From Magnetospirillum sp. WYHS-4 (GTDB lineage: Bacteria; Pseudomonadota; Alphaproteobacteria; Rhodospirillales; GLO-3), in assembly GCA_039908345.1 (NCBI GenBank), contig JAMOBD010000003.1, positions 1-64,000 of the forward strand: a stretch of 64,000 bases of DNA, read 5' to 3'. Both the position numbers and the translations under genes were made by a program. Every line of letters begins with the position of its first letter. The first letter of the stretch is position 1. Under the pieces are notes generated by a model that was not told where the DNA came from, did not search any database, and worked only from the letters and a program-made list of their open reading frames with translations. This document shows positions 27,022 to 35,500 of this stretch, one piece after another.

Positions 27022-28127
27022 TTGCCCCCCTTTACCGGCAGAGGTTCGCCCTTGCGGGTGCGGCCGAACGCGCGCGGACGGAAGTGTTGATCGATGATCG
27101 GCGTCAGGGAATTCATCAGCAACACCGCGAAAGCCATGCCTTCCGGATAGCCGGCGAAGGTGCGGATGATCCAGGTCAGCATCCCGACACCGACGCCGAA
27201 CACCAGTTGGCCCTGCTTGGACACCGGCGAGGTGACATAGTCGGTGGCTATGAAGAAGGCCCCCAGCATCGAGGCGCCCGACACCACGTGGAAATAGCCC
27301 GGCGAAAAGCGGCCCGGATCGACGCCGTTGAACAGGGTACCCATGACGAACAGGGTGCCCAGAACGGTCGCCGGGATATGCCAGGAGATGATGCGCTTCC
27401 ACATCAGGAACAGGCCGCCGGCCAGAATCAGGATGGTCGAGGTCTCCCCCATGCTGCCCGGCTTGAAGCCCCAGGTCAGGTCCATCATGTCGGGAATGGC
27501 GGCCATGGCTCCGTCGGCGGGGATGCGGCCCATCTGCTTCAGGGTCTCGGCCACCGGGATGCCGCGCGCCAGCTCATTCTTGACGAAGCCGAGGGCGGAC
27601 GCCGCGCTGACCGCGTCGGAGGTGCCGGCCCCGAAGGTGATCGCCAGCGATTCCAGGAAGCCCGGAGAACCGGCGGCGAACAGCGGGTGCGGCGCCACGA
27701 ACAGGGTCATCTGCACCGGGAAGGATACCAACAGGGCCACGCGGGCCACCATGGCGGGGTTGAACACGTTCTGGCCCAGGCCGCCGAAGAAGTGCTTGGC
27801 GAGAACGATGGAAAACACGGCGCCCAGCACCGCGATCCACCAGGGGGCCCAGGGCGGCAGGCTCATGGCCAGCAACCAGCCGGTGAGGGCCGCCGACCCG
27901 TCGGACAGCGTCGGCTGAATAGGCTTGCCCGCCACCTGCAGGACCAGCGCCTCGACAGCCATGCAGGACCCGATGGTGATGATGTAGAGAAACACCGCCG
28001 GCCAGCCGAACAGCCAAGCGTCGAACAGGGTCGCCGGCACCAGGGCCAGCAGCACCGTCGTCATGGTCTTCTGGACGCTGGTCTGCGCGTGGATGAAGGG
28101 TGCGCTCTTGTCGACGAAGCTGGTCAT
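27018..28127 (-). CDS. rnfD: Rnf complex subunit RnfD
   Basis: A 369-residue membrane protein with many helices that houses a flavin and the ion channel route. It begins MTSFVDKSAPFIHAQTSVQK and has the LGQNVFNPAMVARV motif. In RnfD/NqrB proteins FMN is attached to a Thr within a DxxxxAT-like site. Here the matching stretch DAVSAASAL has a serine (Ser177) in that place, which could reduce or change flavinylation. Start and stop overlap neighbours by four bases each. Confidence 0.94.
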   Translation of the reverse strand: MTSFVDKSAPFIHAQTSVQKTMTTVLLALVPATLFDAWLFGWPAVFLYIITIGSCMAVEALVLQVAGKPIQPTLSDGSAALTGWLLAMSLPPWAPWWIAVLGAVFSIVLAKHFFGGLGQNVFNPAMVARVALLVSFPVQMTLFVAPHPLFAAGSPGFLESLAITFGAGTSDAVSAASALGFVKNELARGIPVAETLKQMGRIPADGAMAAIPDMMDLTWGFKPGSMGETSTILILAGGLFLMWKRIISWHIPATVLGTLFVMGTLFNGVDPGRFSPGYFHVVSGASMLGAFFIATDYVTSPVSKQGQLVFGVGVGMLTWIIRTFAGYPEGMAFAVLLMNSLTPIIDQHFRPRAFGRTRKGEPLPVKGGK

Positions 28128-29581
28128 GCCGGAGCCCCACTGTTCTGCTGCTTTTCGGCGGCCTTGCGCGCCGCGGCCTCGCGTTTGGCCTGGGCGGCCT
28201 TTTCCTGGCGGGCGGCCTTCGCCTCCACCAGAGCCTTGACGGTATCCTGCTTGCGCCGCTCGCGGTCCTCGGCGTTGACCATACCCTTGGCATAGTTGAA
28301 GTAATGCACCAGGGGAATGTGCGACGGGCAGATGTAGGAACAACTGCCGCAAGACACGCAGTCCATGAGGCCGATCTTGGCGGCGGCTTCCAGATGGTCC
28401 TTGCGGATGTAGGCGGCCATCTCGACCGGCACCAGTCCGCAAGGGCAGATGGTGACGCAGGTGCCGCAGCGGATGCAGGGACCGGACGGCTTCTCGTTGG
28501 TTTCGGCCTCGGTGAGTGCCAGGATGCCGCAAGTGCCCTTGACCACCGGCACTTCCAAGGAGGGCAGCGGCTGGCCCATCATCGGGCCGCCGTTGACGAT
28601 GCGCCGGGGCGGCCTGGAAAGACCGCCGCAGAACTCGACCAGCTTGGAGACCAGGGTGCCCAGCGGCACCTCCAGGTTCTTGGGCGCCGCAACGGCGCCG
28701 CCGCTCACCGTCACCACACGCGAGATCAGCGGCCGGCCGAAACGCACCGCATGGTGCACGGCACGCGCCGTCCCCACGTTATGGACCACCACGCCCAGGT
28801 CGGCGGTCAGCTTCTTGGCCGGGGTTTCCTCGCCGGTGATGGCCTGGCAGAGATGGCGTTCGGACCCCATCGGATATTGGGCCGGGACCCCTACCACCTC
28901 GACGTTGGCGAAGGCTTTGGCGGCTTCGGTCATGGCGGCCAGGGCCTGGGGCTTGTTGTCCTCGACGCCGATGACGACGCGGGGCGCGCCCAGGGCATGG
29001 GCCATGATGCGGGCGCCATCGACGATCTGGTCCGGATATTCGCGCATCGCCCGGTCGTCGCAGGTCAGGTAGGGCTCGCACTCGGCGCCGTTGATCAGCA
29101 GGGTCTCGATCTTGAGCTGGGTACCCAGGTTGAGCTTCACCGCCGAAGGGAAGGCCGCGCCGCCCAGGCCGACGATGCCCGCTTCCGCCACCCGCTGGCG
29201 GATGGCCGCCGGATCGGCGGTGAAGGGATCGGCCATGGGGGCCGGCAGGTCGACCCATTCATCCTTGCCGTCCGGCTCCAGCACGATGGTCGGCTGCGGC
29301 AGTCCGGACGGATGAGGCGCCGGAATCTCGGTGATCGCCTTGACGATGCCGGAGGTCGGCGCGTGGGTGGGCGCCGATACGGCCCCGCCGGTGCGGGCCA
29401 GCAACTGGCCTTTCCTCACCCGATCGCCTTCGGACACCACCGGTTCGGCCGGAGCGCCGATATGCTGCTGCAGCGGCAGGAAAAGCGCCTCGGGCATCGG
29501 CAAGGGAACGATGGCGCATTCGCTCGTCTGCTCCTTGCGATACTCGGGGTGGACGCCCCCGCGGACGGGAAACAACTTCAT
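28124..29581 (-). CDS. rnfC: Rnf complex subunit RnfC
   Basis: A 485-residue peripheral subunit that binds NADH and FMN and carries two 4Fe-4S clusters. It starts MKLFPVRGGVHPEYRKE and has the Rossmann-like VGLGGAAFPSAVKLN segment and INGAECEPYLTCDDR. Two ferredoxin-type motifs follow (CIRCGTCVTICPCGLVP and CVSCGSCSYICPSHIPL). The C-terminus is an Ala/Lys-rich coil. It transfers electrons between NAD(H) and the membrane subunits. Confidence 0.96.
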   Translation of the reverse strand: MKLFPVRGGVHPEYRKEQTSECAIVPLPMPEALFLPLQQHIGAPAEPVVSEGDRVRKGQLLARTGGAVSAPTHAPTSGIVKAITEIPAPHPSGLPQPTIVLEPDGKDEWVDLPAPMADPFTADPAAIRQRVAEAGIVGLGGAAFPSAVKLNLGTQLKIETLLINGAECEPYLTCDDRAMREYPDQIVDGARIMAHALGAPRVVIGVEDNKPQALAAMTEAAKAFANVEVVGVPAQYPMGSERHLCQAITGEETPAKKLTADLGVVVHNVGTARAVHHAVRFGRPLISRVVTVSGGAVAAPKNLEVPLGTLVSKLVEFCGGLSRPPRRIVNGGPMMGQPLPSLEVPVVKGTCGILALTEAETNEKPSGPCIRCGTCVTICPCGLVPVEMAAYIRKDHLEAAAKIGLMDCVSCGSCSYICPSHIPLVHYFNYAKGMVNAEDRERRKQDTVKALVEAKAARQEKAAQAKREAAARKAAEKQQNSGAPA

Positions 29582-29594
29582 CGCCGTTCACTCC

Positions 29595-30131
29595 TCAATG
29601 CAGCACTTCCGGGTGGGGCTTGTCCCAATGCCAGGCGCTCAGCGTCACCGGTACCTTGCACATGGTAATGGCTTCGGTCGGGCAGATCTGGAAACACTTG
29701 GTGCAGCCGTGGCAGGCCTCGGCCATCACGGTATGCATCTGCTTGGGCGCCCCGATGATGGCATCCGACGAGCATTCGCCGATGCAGCGCAGGCAGCCGA
29801 TACAAAGATCCTCGTTGATCGAGGCGTACTGCGGTCCCACATCCTCGTGTTCCGACAGATCGGCCTTGACCCCCAGGCGCTTGGCCAGGGCCTCCGCCGT
29901 CGCCTTGCCGCCGGGAGCGCACAGGGTCACGGGGGCGTGCTCGTGGGCCAGGGCGGCCGCATACTGGTTGCAGCCGACGAAACCGCACTGGCCGCACTGC
30001 GACCCGGGCAGCATGCCGACCAGTTCGACTTCGAGCGGGTCCTCCTCGACATGGAGAAGGCGGGCGGCGATACCGAGAAGGCCACCCAGGGTGACGCCCA
30101 TGACGGCCAGACTGCCAACGGCAAGCAACAT
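29595..30131 (-). CDS. rnfB: Rnf complex subunit RnfB, ferredoxin
   Basis: 178 residues: an N-terminal membrane helix (LLAVGSLAVMGVTLGGLLGIAARLL), then a 4Fe-4S domain (LPGSQCGQCGFVGC). Two ferredoxin repeats follow (CIGCLRCIGECSSDAIIG and CHGCTKCFQICPTEAITM). It accepts electrons from soluble ferredoxin. The start is 13 bases after the rnfA stop. Confidence 0.96.
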   Translation of the reverse strand: MLLAVGSLAVMGVTLGGLLGIAARLLHVEEDPLEVELVGMLPGSQCGQCGFVGCNQYAAALAHEHAPVTLCAPGGKATAEALAKRLGVKADLSEHEDVGPQYASINEDLCIGCLRCIGECSSDAIIGAPKQMHTVMAEACHGCTKCFQICPTEAITMCKVPVTLSAWHWDKPHPEVLH

Positions 30132-30144
30132 GGTTCGGGTCCTC

Positions 30145-30726
30145 CTAGTGGGTGCTCATGCCGGAAAAGCCCATGAAGGCCAACGCCAGCAGGCTGGCGG
30201 TGATGAAGCCGATGGGCGGACCGGCGAACAGGCGCGGAACATCGGCCAGGGCGACACGCTCGCGCAGACCGGCGAACAGGATCATCACCAGGCTGTAGCC
30301 CAGCGAGGACGCGAAGGCGAAGACCACACTGTCCATGAAGCCGTACTTCTGTTCCACCAGCAGCAGGGCCACGCCCAGCACCGCGCAGTTGGTGGTGATC
30401 AGGGGCAGGTAGATGCCCAACAGCTTGAACAGGGTTGGCGAATACTTGCGGAAGATGGCTTCGGTCAGCTGCACCGCCGAGGCGATCACCAGGATGAAGG
30501 CCACGGTGCGCAGGTAGCCCAGGCCGTAGGGCAGCAGAAGGTATTCCTCGATCAGCCAGTCGCCCATGGAAGAAATGGTAATAACGAAGGTCGTGGCGAA
30601 ACCCATGCCCACCGCCGTGTCGACCCGGGTGGTGACGCCCATGAACGAGCAGAGGCCGAGAAAGCGCGCCAGGATGACGTTGTTGACCAACGCCGCGCTT
30701 ACGATCAGCAAGATGATGTCCTGCAT
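30145..30726 (-). CDS. rnfA: Rnf complex subunit RnfA
   Basis: This 193-residue membrane protein has about six helices and begins [31 protein letters not shown]. It contains the [14 protein letters not shown] motif that mirrors the Cys-containing motif of RnfE, with which it pairs to hold the membrane iron-sulfur centre. It follows the rseC-like gene by 12 bases. Confidence 0.96.
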   Translation of the reverse strand: MQDIILLIVSAALVNNVILARFLGLCSFMGVTTRVDTAVGMGFATTFVITISSMGDWLIEEYLLLPYGLGYLRTVAFILVIASAVQLTEAIFRKYSPTLFKLLGIYLPLITTNCAVLGVALLLVEQKYGFMDSVVFAFASSLGYSLVMILFAGLRERVALADVPRLFAGPPIGFITASLLALAFMGFSGMSTH

Positions 30727-30738
30727 CGGGATCGTTCC

Positions 30739-31251
30739 TTACCCAACGGTTCCGTGACAACTGCCGCCCAGGCCTTCGTCCTCGGCACGGCGAATGAAAT
30801 GGGGCGTCAGTTCGCCCCGGGCGGCCAGCCTGCGCGAACGCAGGTGAACCAGCAGCATCCCGACGGCCAAGCCGGCCGCCGCCGCCAGAGCCGCCATGGC
30901 GTCGCCCGCGCCGAATGCCCTTTGCGCGATCAAGCCGGCGCCCAGGGTCGTCAGCAAAGGCAGGCCGTAGGCAGTCACCGAGGCCTGCAGCAGGCCACGA
31001 TCCGATACGCCGACCACCACCCGCTCGCCGACCCTGAGGTCCTGATCGTTGGGCAGCGCGAAGCGGCGGGCGATCAGGCGCGGATGGCCGGCCTCGATGC
31101 CGCAGGACTTGGACGACACGCAACTGCCGCAGGAACTGGTCTGTTCCGGCTCCAGCCACGCCATGCCGTCTTCCGTCGACACCACGCGGGCGAAGCCCTC
31201 GACGGTATCCTGACCATGCGGATCGGGGATCGAATCGCCCGGTTGGTACAT
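30739..31251 (-). CDS. RseC/SoxR-reducing-system family protein
   Basis: This 170-residue protein has the RseC plan: a cytoplasmic N-terminus with a Cys cluster (SSCGSCVSSKSCG), then two membrane helices (TAYGLPLLTTLGAGLIAQ and AALAAAAGLAVGMLLVHL). RseC-like proteins occur with Rnf/Rsx complexes and affect SoxR reduction and sigma-E control. Here it lies between apbE and rnfA in the operon. A second cysteine-bearing stretch ends the protein (LGGSCHGTVG). Confidence 0.85.
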   Translation of the reverse strand: MYQPGDSIPDPHGQDTVEGFARVVSTEDGMAWLEPEQTSSCGSCVSSKSCGIEAGHPRLIARRFALPNDQDLRVGERVVVGVSDRGLLQASVTAYGLPLLTTLGAGLIAQRAFGAGDAMAALAAAAGLAVGMLLVHLRSRRLAARGELTPHFIRRAEDEGLGGSCHGTVG

Positions 31252-31255
31252 CGAA

Positions 31256-32254
31256 TCAGGCCTCGACGGTGGAAGCCACGCCTTGCGGCGTCACGTAGAT
31301 GGCCATGCGGGCCCCGGCCGCCTTCAACAGGGAGCGGCGCTTCTCGGGCGCCGCCAGCAGCATGGCTGTGGACAGGCCGTCGGCGCGGGTGGCGGTATCG
31401 GCGACGACCGAGACGCTCTCGAAGGCCGGCGCGGTGCGGCCGTTGCGCGGATCGATCAGGTGGGTGAACCGGCCGGCATCGTCGAACAGCGTCCCATAGC
31501 CGCCCGACGTGGATACGCAGGTATCCACGACGTCCAGGTGGGTGACGGCGCGGCTGGGATCGGCCGGATTGGCGATGCCGATGCGCCAAGCGGAACCGTC
31601 CGGCTTGGCCGCCAGGGCCCGAGGCTCGCCCATGTCGACCAGCATGCGGTCGAAACCGTGGGCCCGCAGGACATCGGCGACGCGGTCGGTGATGTAGCCC
31701 TGGGCACCGCTGTTGAGCGTAAGGCCCATGCCGCGGCGGGTGAAAGCGATGCGCCGCGCGCCGGCATCGACCTCGACCCCTTGCCAGCCCACCAAGCTCA
31801 CGGCAGCGGCCAAGTCGGCCGCGGAGGGACCGGCCGGATCGGGGTTGGCGGCGGTGAAGTGGCGGAAATAAAGCTGCCAGACCGGCTGGATGGTCGGGTC
31901 GTAGACGCCCTCGCTGAGTTCGGACAGGCGGAGCGCGTGGCTCACCAGTTCGACGAACTCGGCCGGGGCCCAGTTCAGGACGCCGTCCCGGTTCAGCGCC
32001 GAGATGGACGAATCGGCGCGGTAGACGCTGAAGATCGCCTCCAGGCGCTTCAATTCGCCCAACGCCGCTTCGATGGCGGCCCGGGCCTTGGTCTCGTCCT
32101 CATGATAGAGCTGGATGGTGGAAGGCGCGCCCAGGGTGGTGCCTTCCCAGCGGACCAAGCGGGCCTCGGCGCCGCGGACGTGGGCCAGCAAGGGCAGGCC
32201 GGCGGCGGCGGCCAAAACGGTGATCGCGCGGCGGCGGGTGATGGTAACGGCCAT
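31256..32254 (-). CDS. apbE: FAD:protein FMN transferase ApbE
   Basis: ApbE attaches FMN to Thr or Ser in RnfG and RnfD using FAD. This 332-residue protein has a twin-arginine-like signal (TRRRAITVLAAAAGLPLLAHVRGAEA). The ApbE core shows LEAIFSVYRADSSISALNRDG, LSEGVYDPTIQPVW, NSGAQGYITDRVADVL, DMGEPRAL, and DPRNGRTAPAFESVSVVADTATRADGLSTAMLL. The ATG at 32254 is used; the frame can be extended upstream but into a promoter. It is the first gene of the rnf operon, in keeping with the flavins the complex needs. Confidence 0.94.
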   Translation of the reverse strand: MAVTITRRRAITVLAAAAGLPLLAHVRGAEARLVRWEGTTLGAPSTIQLYHEDETKARAAIEAALGELKRLEAIFSVYRADSSISALNRDGVLNWAPAEFVELVSHALRLSELSEGVYDPTIQPVWQLYFRHFTAANPDPAGPSAADLAAAVSLVGWQGVEVDAGARRIAFTRRGMGLTLNSGAQGYITDRVADVLRAHGFDRMLVDMGEPRALAAKPDGSAWRIGIANPADPSRAVTHLDVVDTCVSTSGGYGTLFDDAGRFTHLIDPRNGRTAPAFESVSVVADTATRADGLSTAMLLAAPEKRRSLLKAAGARMAIYVTPQGVASTVEA

Positions 32255-32333
32255 GGTCAAGACCCCGGACTCGGTTGATGTGGTGCGGACGCGAGCCGGT
32301 TTTTGGAATTTTCGGAAAGCGTCCTCGGGCAGC

Positions 32334-32363
32334 ACTATAACCTTATTCCCTTGACCTTCGCAA
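32334..32363 (-). promoter_or_regulatory. sigma-70-like promoter for apbE-rnf
   Basis: On the minus strand TTGCGA is followed after 18 bases by TATAGT, about 80 bases before the apbE start. It is the best promoter match in the 252-base gap between apbE and the divergent alpha-2-macroglobulin gene (32255-32506). No gene is seen in the gap. Confidence 0.5.
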
Positions 32364-32506
32364 CCGCAGCATAACCACAAAATACATAGGGAAAACTCCG
32401 GACTTCGGAGAATCCATTCGGCGATGACGAGTTCTCATGGACTGCCCGTCGGGCTATCATGGGACCGCCCTCGGGTGGACCGTGGTTGGCTTGAAGGGGA
32501 CTGGAA

Positions 32507-35500
32507 ATGAAGCGTTCCTTGATCGTTGCGGCGGCTGGCCTGGCGGTCGTCGGCGCCGGATTCCTGGCCCTGGGGCCGCGGGACGGGAAGCCCCCTGCTC
32601 CGCCGCCGCTCGCCCGGCAGGCGGAAGCCCCGGCCCCATCCATCCAGGTGACGCCGGCCGCGGCTTCGGGGGAAGCCGATCCGGGTCCGGCGGTTCCCGC
32701 CATCCGTTCCGAAGACAAAGCCCCGCCCTTCGCCTTCAAGCGCTACGACATCGATCTGACCAAGCCCCAGGCGGAGGTCTGCCTGGCCTTCTCCGCTCGC
32801 CTGGACGCCTCGGGCAAGACCGCCTATGGAGATTACGTCCGCCTGACACCCGACCCCAAGCCGGCCATACGCGCCGAGGGCGACCGGCTCTGCCTGGGCG
32901 GTCTGCCTTTCGGCGCCCGCTATCAGGTCGCCCTTGCCGAGGGTCTCCCGGCGGCGGACGGCGGGATGCTGGCCCAACCGATGACGGTCCCGGTGACCTT
33001 CAGCGACAAGCCGGCCTCGGCCGCCTTCGCCGGCTCCGGCCATATCCTTCCGCGCGGCACCACCTCCGGCCTGGCCATCGAGACCGTCAACCTGGACAAG
33101 GTCGCGCTCAAGGTCCTGCGCATCGGCGAGCGGCTGATCGGCCGCGAGTGGCAGGACCTGTTCCGGGGCGGCGATATCTGGGGCTATCAATTGCGGGAAA
33201 TCCATCGGAGCAAGGGGGCCCTGGTCTGGTCCGGAGACCTGACGATCGCCAATCGCCGCAACGAACAGATCAGCACCGTCTTTCCCTTGGCCGGCGTCAT
33301 CCCCGAACGCAAGCCCGGCGCCTATCTGGTGATCCTCGACACGAAGGGCGGCGTCGCCGACGACGACGATGGCGTCTACGGCTACAGCAGCAAACCCTAT
33401 CGCCTTGTGGTCGACACCGATTTGGCCCTGACCAGCTTCAAAGGGGCGGACGGCTTGCGGGTCTTCGTCCGACGCCTGTCCTCGGCAGATCCGGTGGCCG
33501 GCGCGAGGCTCAACCTGGTGGCGGTCAACAACGATATCCTGGGCGAAGCGACGACCGGCGAGGATGGCGGCGCCGCCTTTCCGCCGGGCTTGCTCAAGGG
33601 CGCGGGTGGCTTGGCGGCGGCCCAGGTGATGGCCTTCGGCCCCGACGGCGATTTCTCCCTGACCAGCCTGAGCCGAGCCGCCTTCGATCTCTCGGACCGT
33701 GGCGTGGGGGGGCGGCCGTCACCGAGCCCCGCCGACGCCTTCCTTTATACCGACCGGGGGATCTACCGGCCGGGCGAGACCGTCCGTCTGGGCGTCCTGC
33801 TGCGCGACGCGGCGACGGTCGCCATGGAAGGACCGCCGACGACCCTGGTGGTCAACCGCCCCAATGGCACCGAGTTCTCTCGCCGCACCCTGGAATCCCA
33901 GGGATCGGGCGCCGCCTTAGCCGACCTGGAGTTGCCGCGCGATGCGTCGCGCGGCCTGTGGACCCTGACTGCCTTCCTCGACCCCAAGGCCCCCGCCGTG
34001 GGGCAGGTCCAGGTGGACGTTCAGGACTTCGTGCCCCAGCGCCTCAAGGTCATCGCCTCCAGCCCAACCGTCCTCGGGCGGCCCGGCCGGCCTTTGGCCG
34101 TGGAGGTGGACGGGGCCTTCCTCTATGGGGCGCCGGCCGCCGACCTGCAGGCGGAACTGAGGGCGAAGCTGGTACGCGATCCGGCCCCATTCCCTGCCTA
34201 CAAGGCCTATCGTTTCGGCCGTGCCGACGACGCCTTCGCGGGCGAGGAATTCCCGATTCCCGCCCGTCCCACCGATGCCCAGGGCAAGACCCGTGGGGAG
34301 GCGTCCATCCCGGAGGTCAAGACCACGGCGCCGCTCAAGGCCGAGGTGACGGCAGGGCTGGTCGAGCCCGGCGGCCGCCTGACCGCTACCCACTTCAGCG
34401 TTCCGGTCCGGCCGTCCGACCTGCTGATCGGCATCCGGCCCCAGTTCAAGGACGGCCGGGTCGAGGAAGGCGAGGAAGCCCGCTTCGATGTGATCGCCCT
34501 TGATGCCGAAGGCAAACCAGTGGCCCGTTCGGACCTGCACTATTCGGTGATCGAGGAGGAGAGCGATCATATCTGGACCCAGATCAACGGCCGCTGGACC
34601 TGGGAGCGCACCGCGCGCCGCCGCGTGGTGGCCTCTGGCACCTTCGATCTGGGGACGGAAAGGCCGGCCCTGCTGGCCCACAAGGCCGGCTGGCGGCGTT
34701 ACGAGCTGTCCGTCCACGACCCGGCCGCCCAGGCCCAGACCAGCTTGCGCTTTCGCGGCGGCTGGGCCGCCACGGTCGAGGCGGCCGATATCCCGGACAA
34801 GCTGGAGGTGACGGTCGAGAAGACCGCATACAAGCCGGGCGAGACGGCGCGGCTCAACATCCGTCCCCCCTTCGCCGGCAAGGCGCTGATCATGGTGGCG
34901 TCCGATCGCGTCTTCGAGACCCGGACCGTCGACCTGCCCCGCGACGGGGTGGAGGTTTCCATCCCCGTGCGCGCCGACTGGGGCAGCGGCGCCTACGTGA
35001 TGGCAACCCTGGTACGTCCCCTCGCGGGGCTGAAGCCCCGCGACCCCGTGCGGGCGATGGGCTTGGCCTGGGTGGGGATCGATCCGTCCGACCGGACCTT
35101 GACCGTCGACCTGGGCGCGCCGGAGAAGATGGCGCCGCGCCGTTCCCTGGACCTGGCCATCAAGATAGGCGGAATTCCGTCCGGCGAGACCGCCTTCATG
35201 ACCGTCGCCGCGGTGGACGAAGGTATCCTGCAACTCACCCGCTTCCGCACCCCCGACCCGGCCGACCACTATTTCGGCAAGCGCCGTCTGGGAGTCGAAA
35301 TGCGCGACGACTACGCCTCCCTGCTGCGCGCCGGCATCGATGCGCCGGGCCAGACGAGGTCGGGCGGCGACGGTATCGGCGGAAAGGGATTGCCGGTGGT
35401 CCCCACCCGGAGCACCGCCCTGTTCTCCGGGCTGGTGAAGGTGGATGGAAACGGCCAAGCCACGGTTTCCCTGGCGGTGCCCGACTTCAACGGGCGCCTG

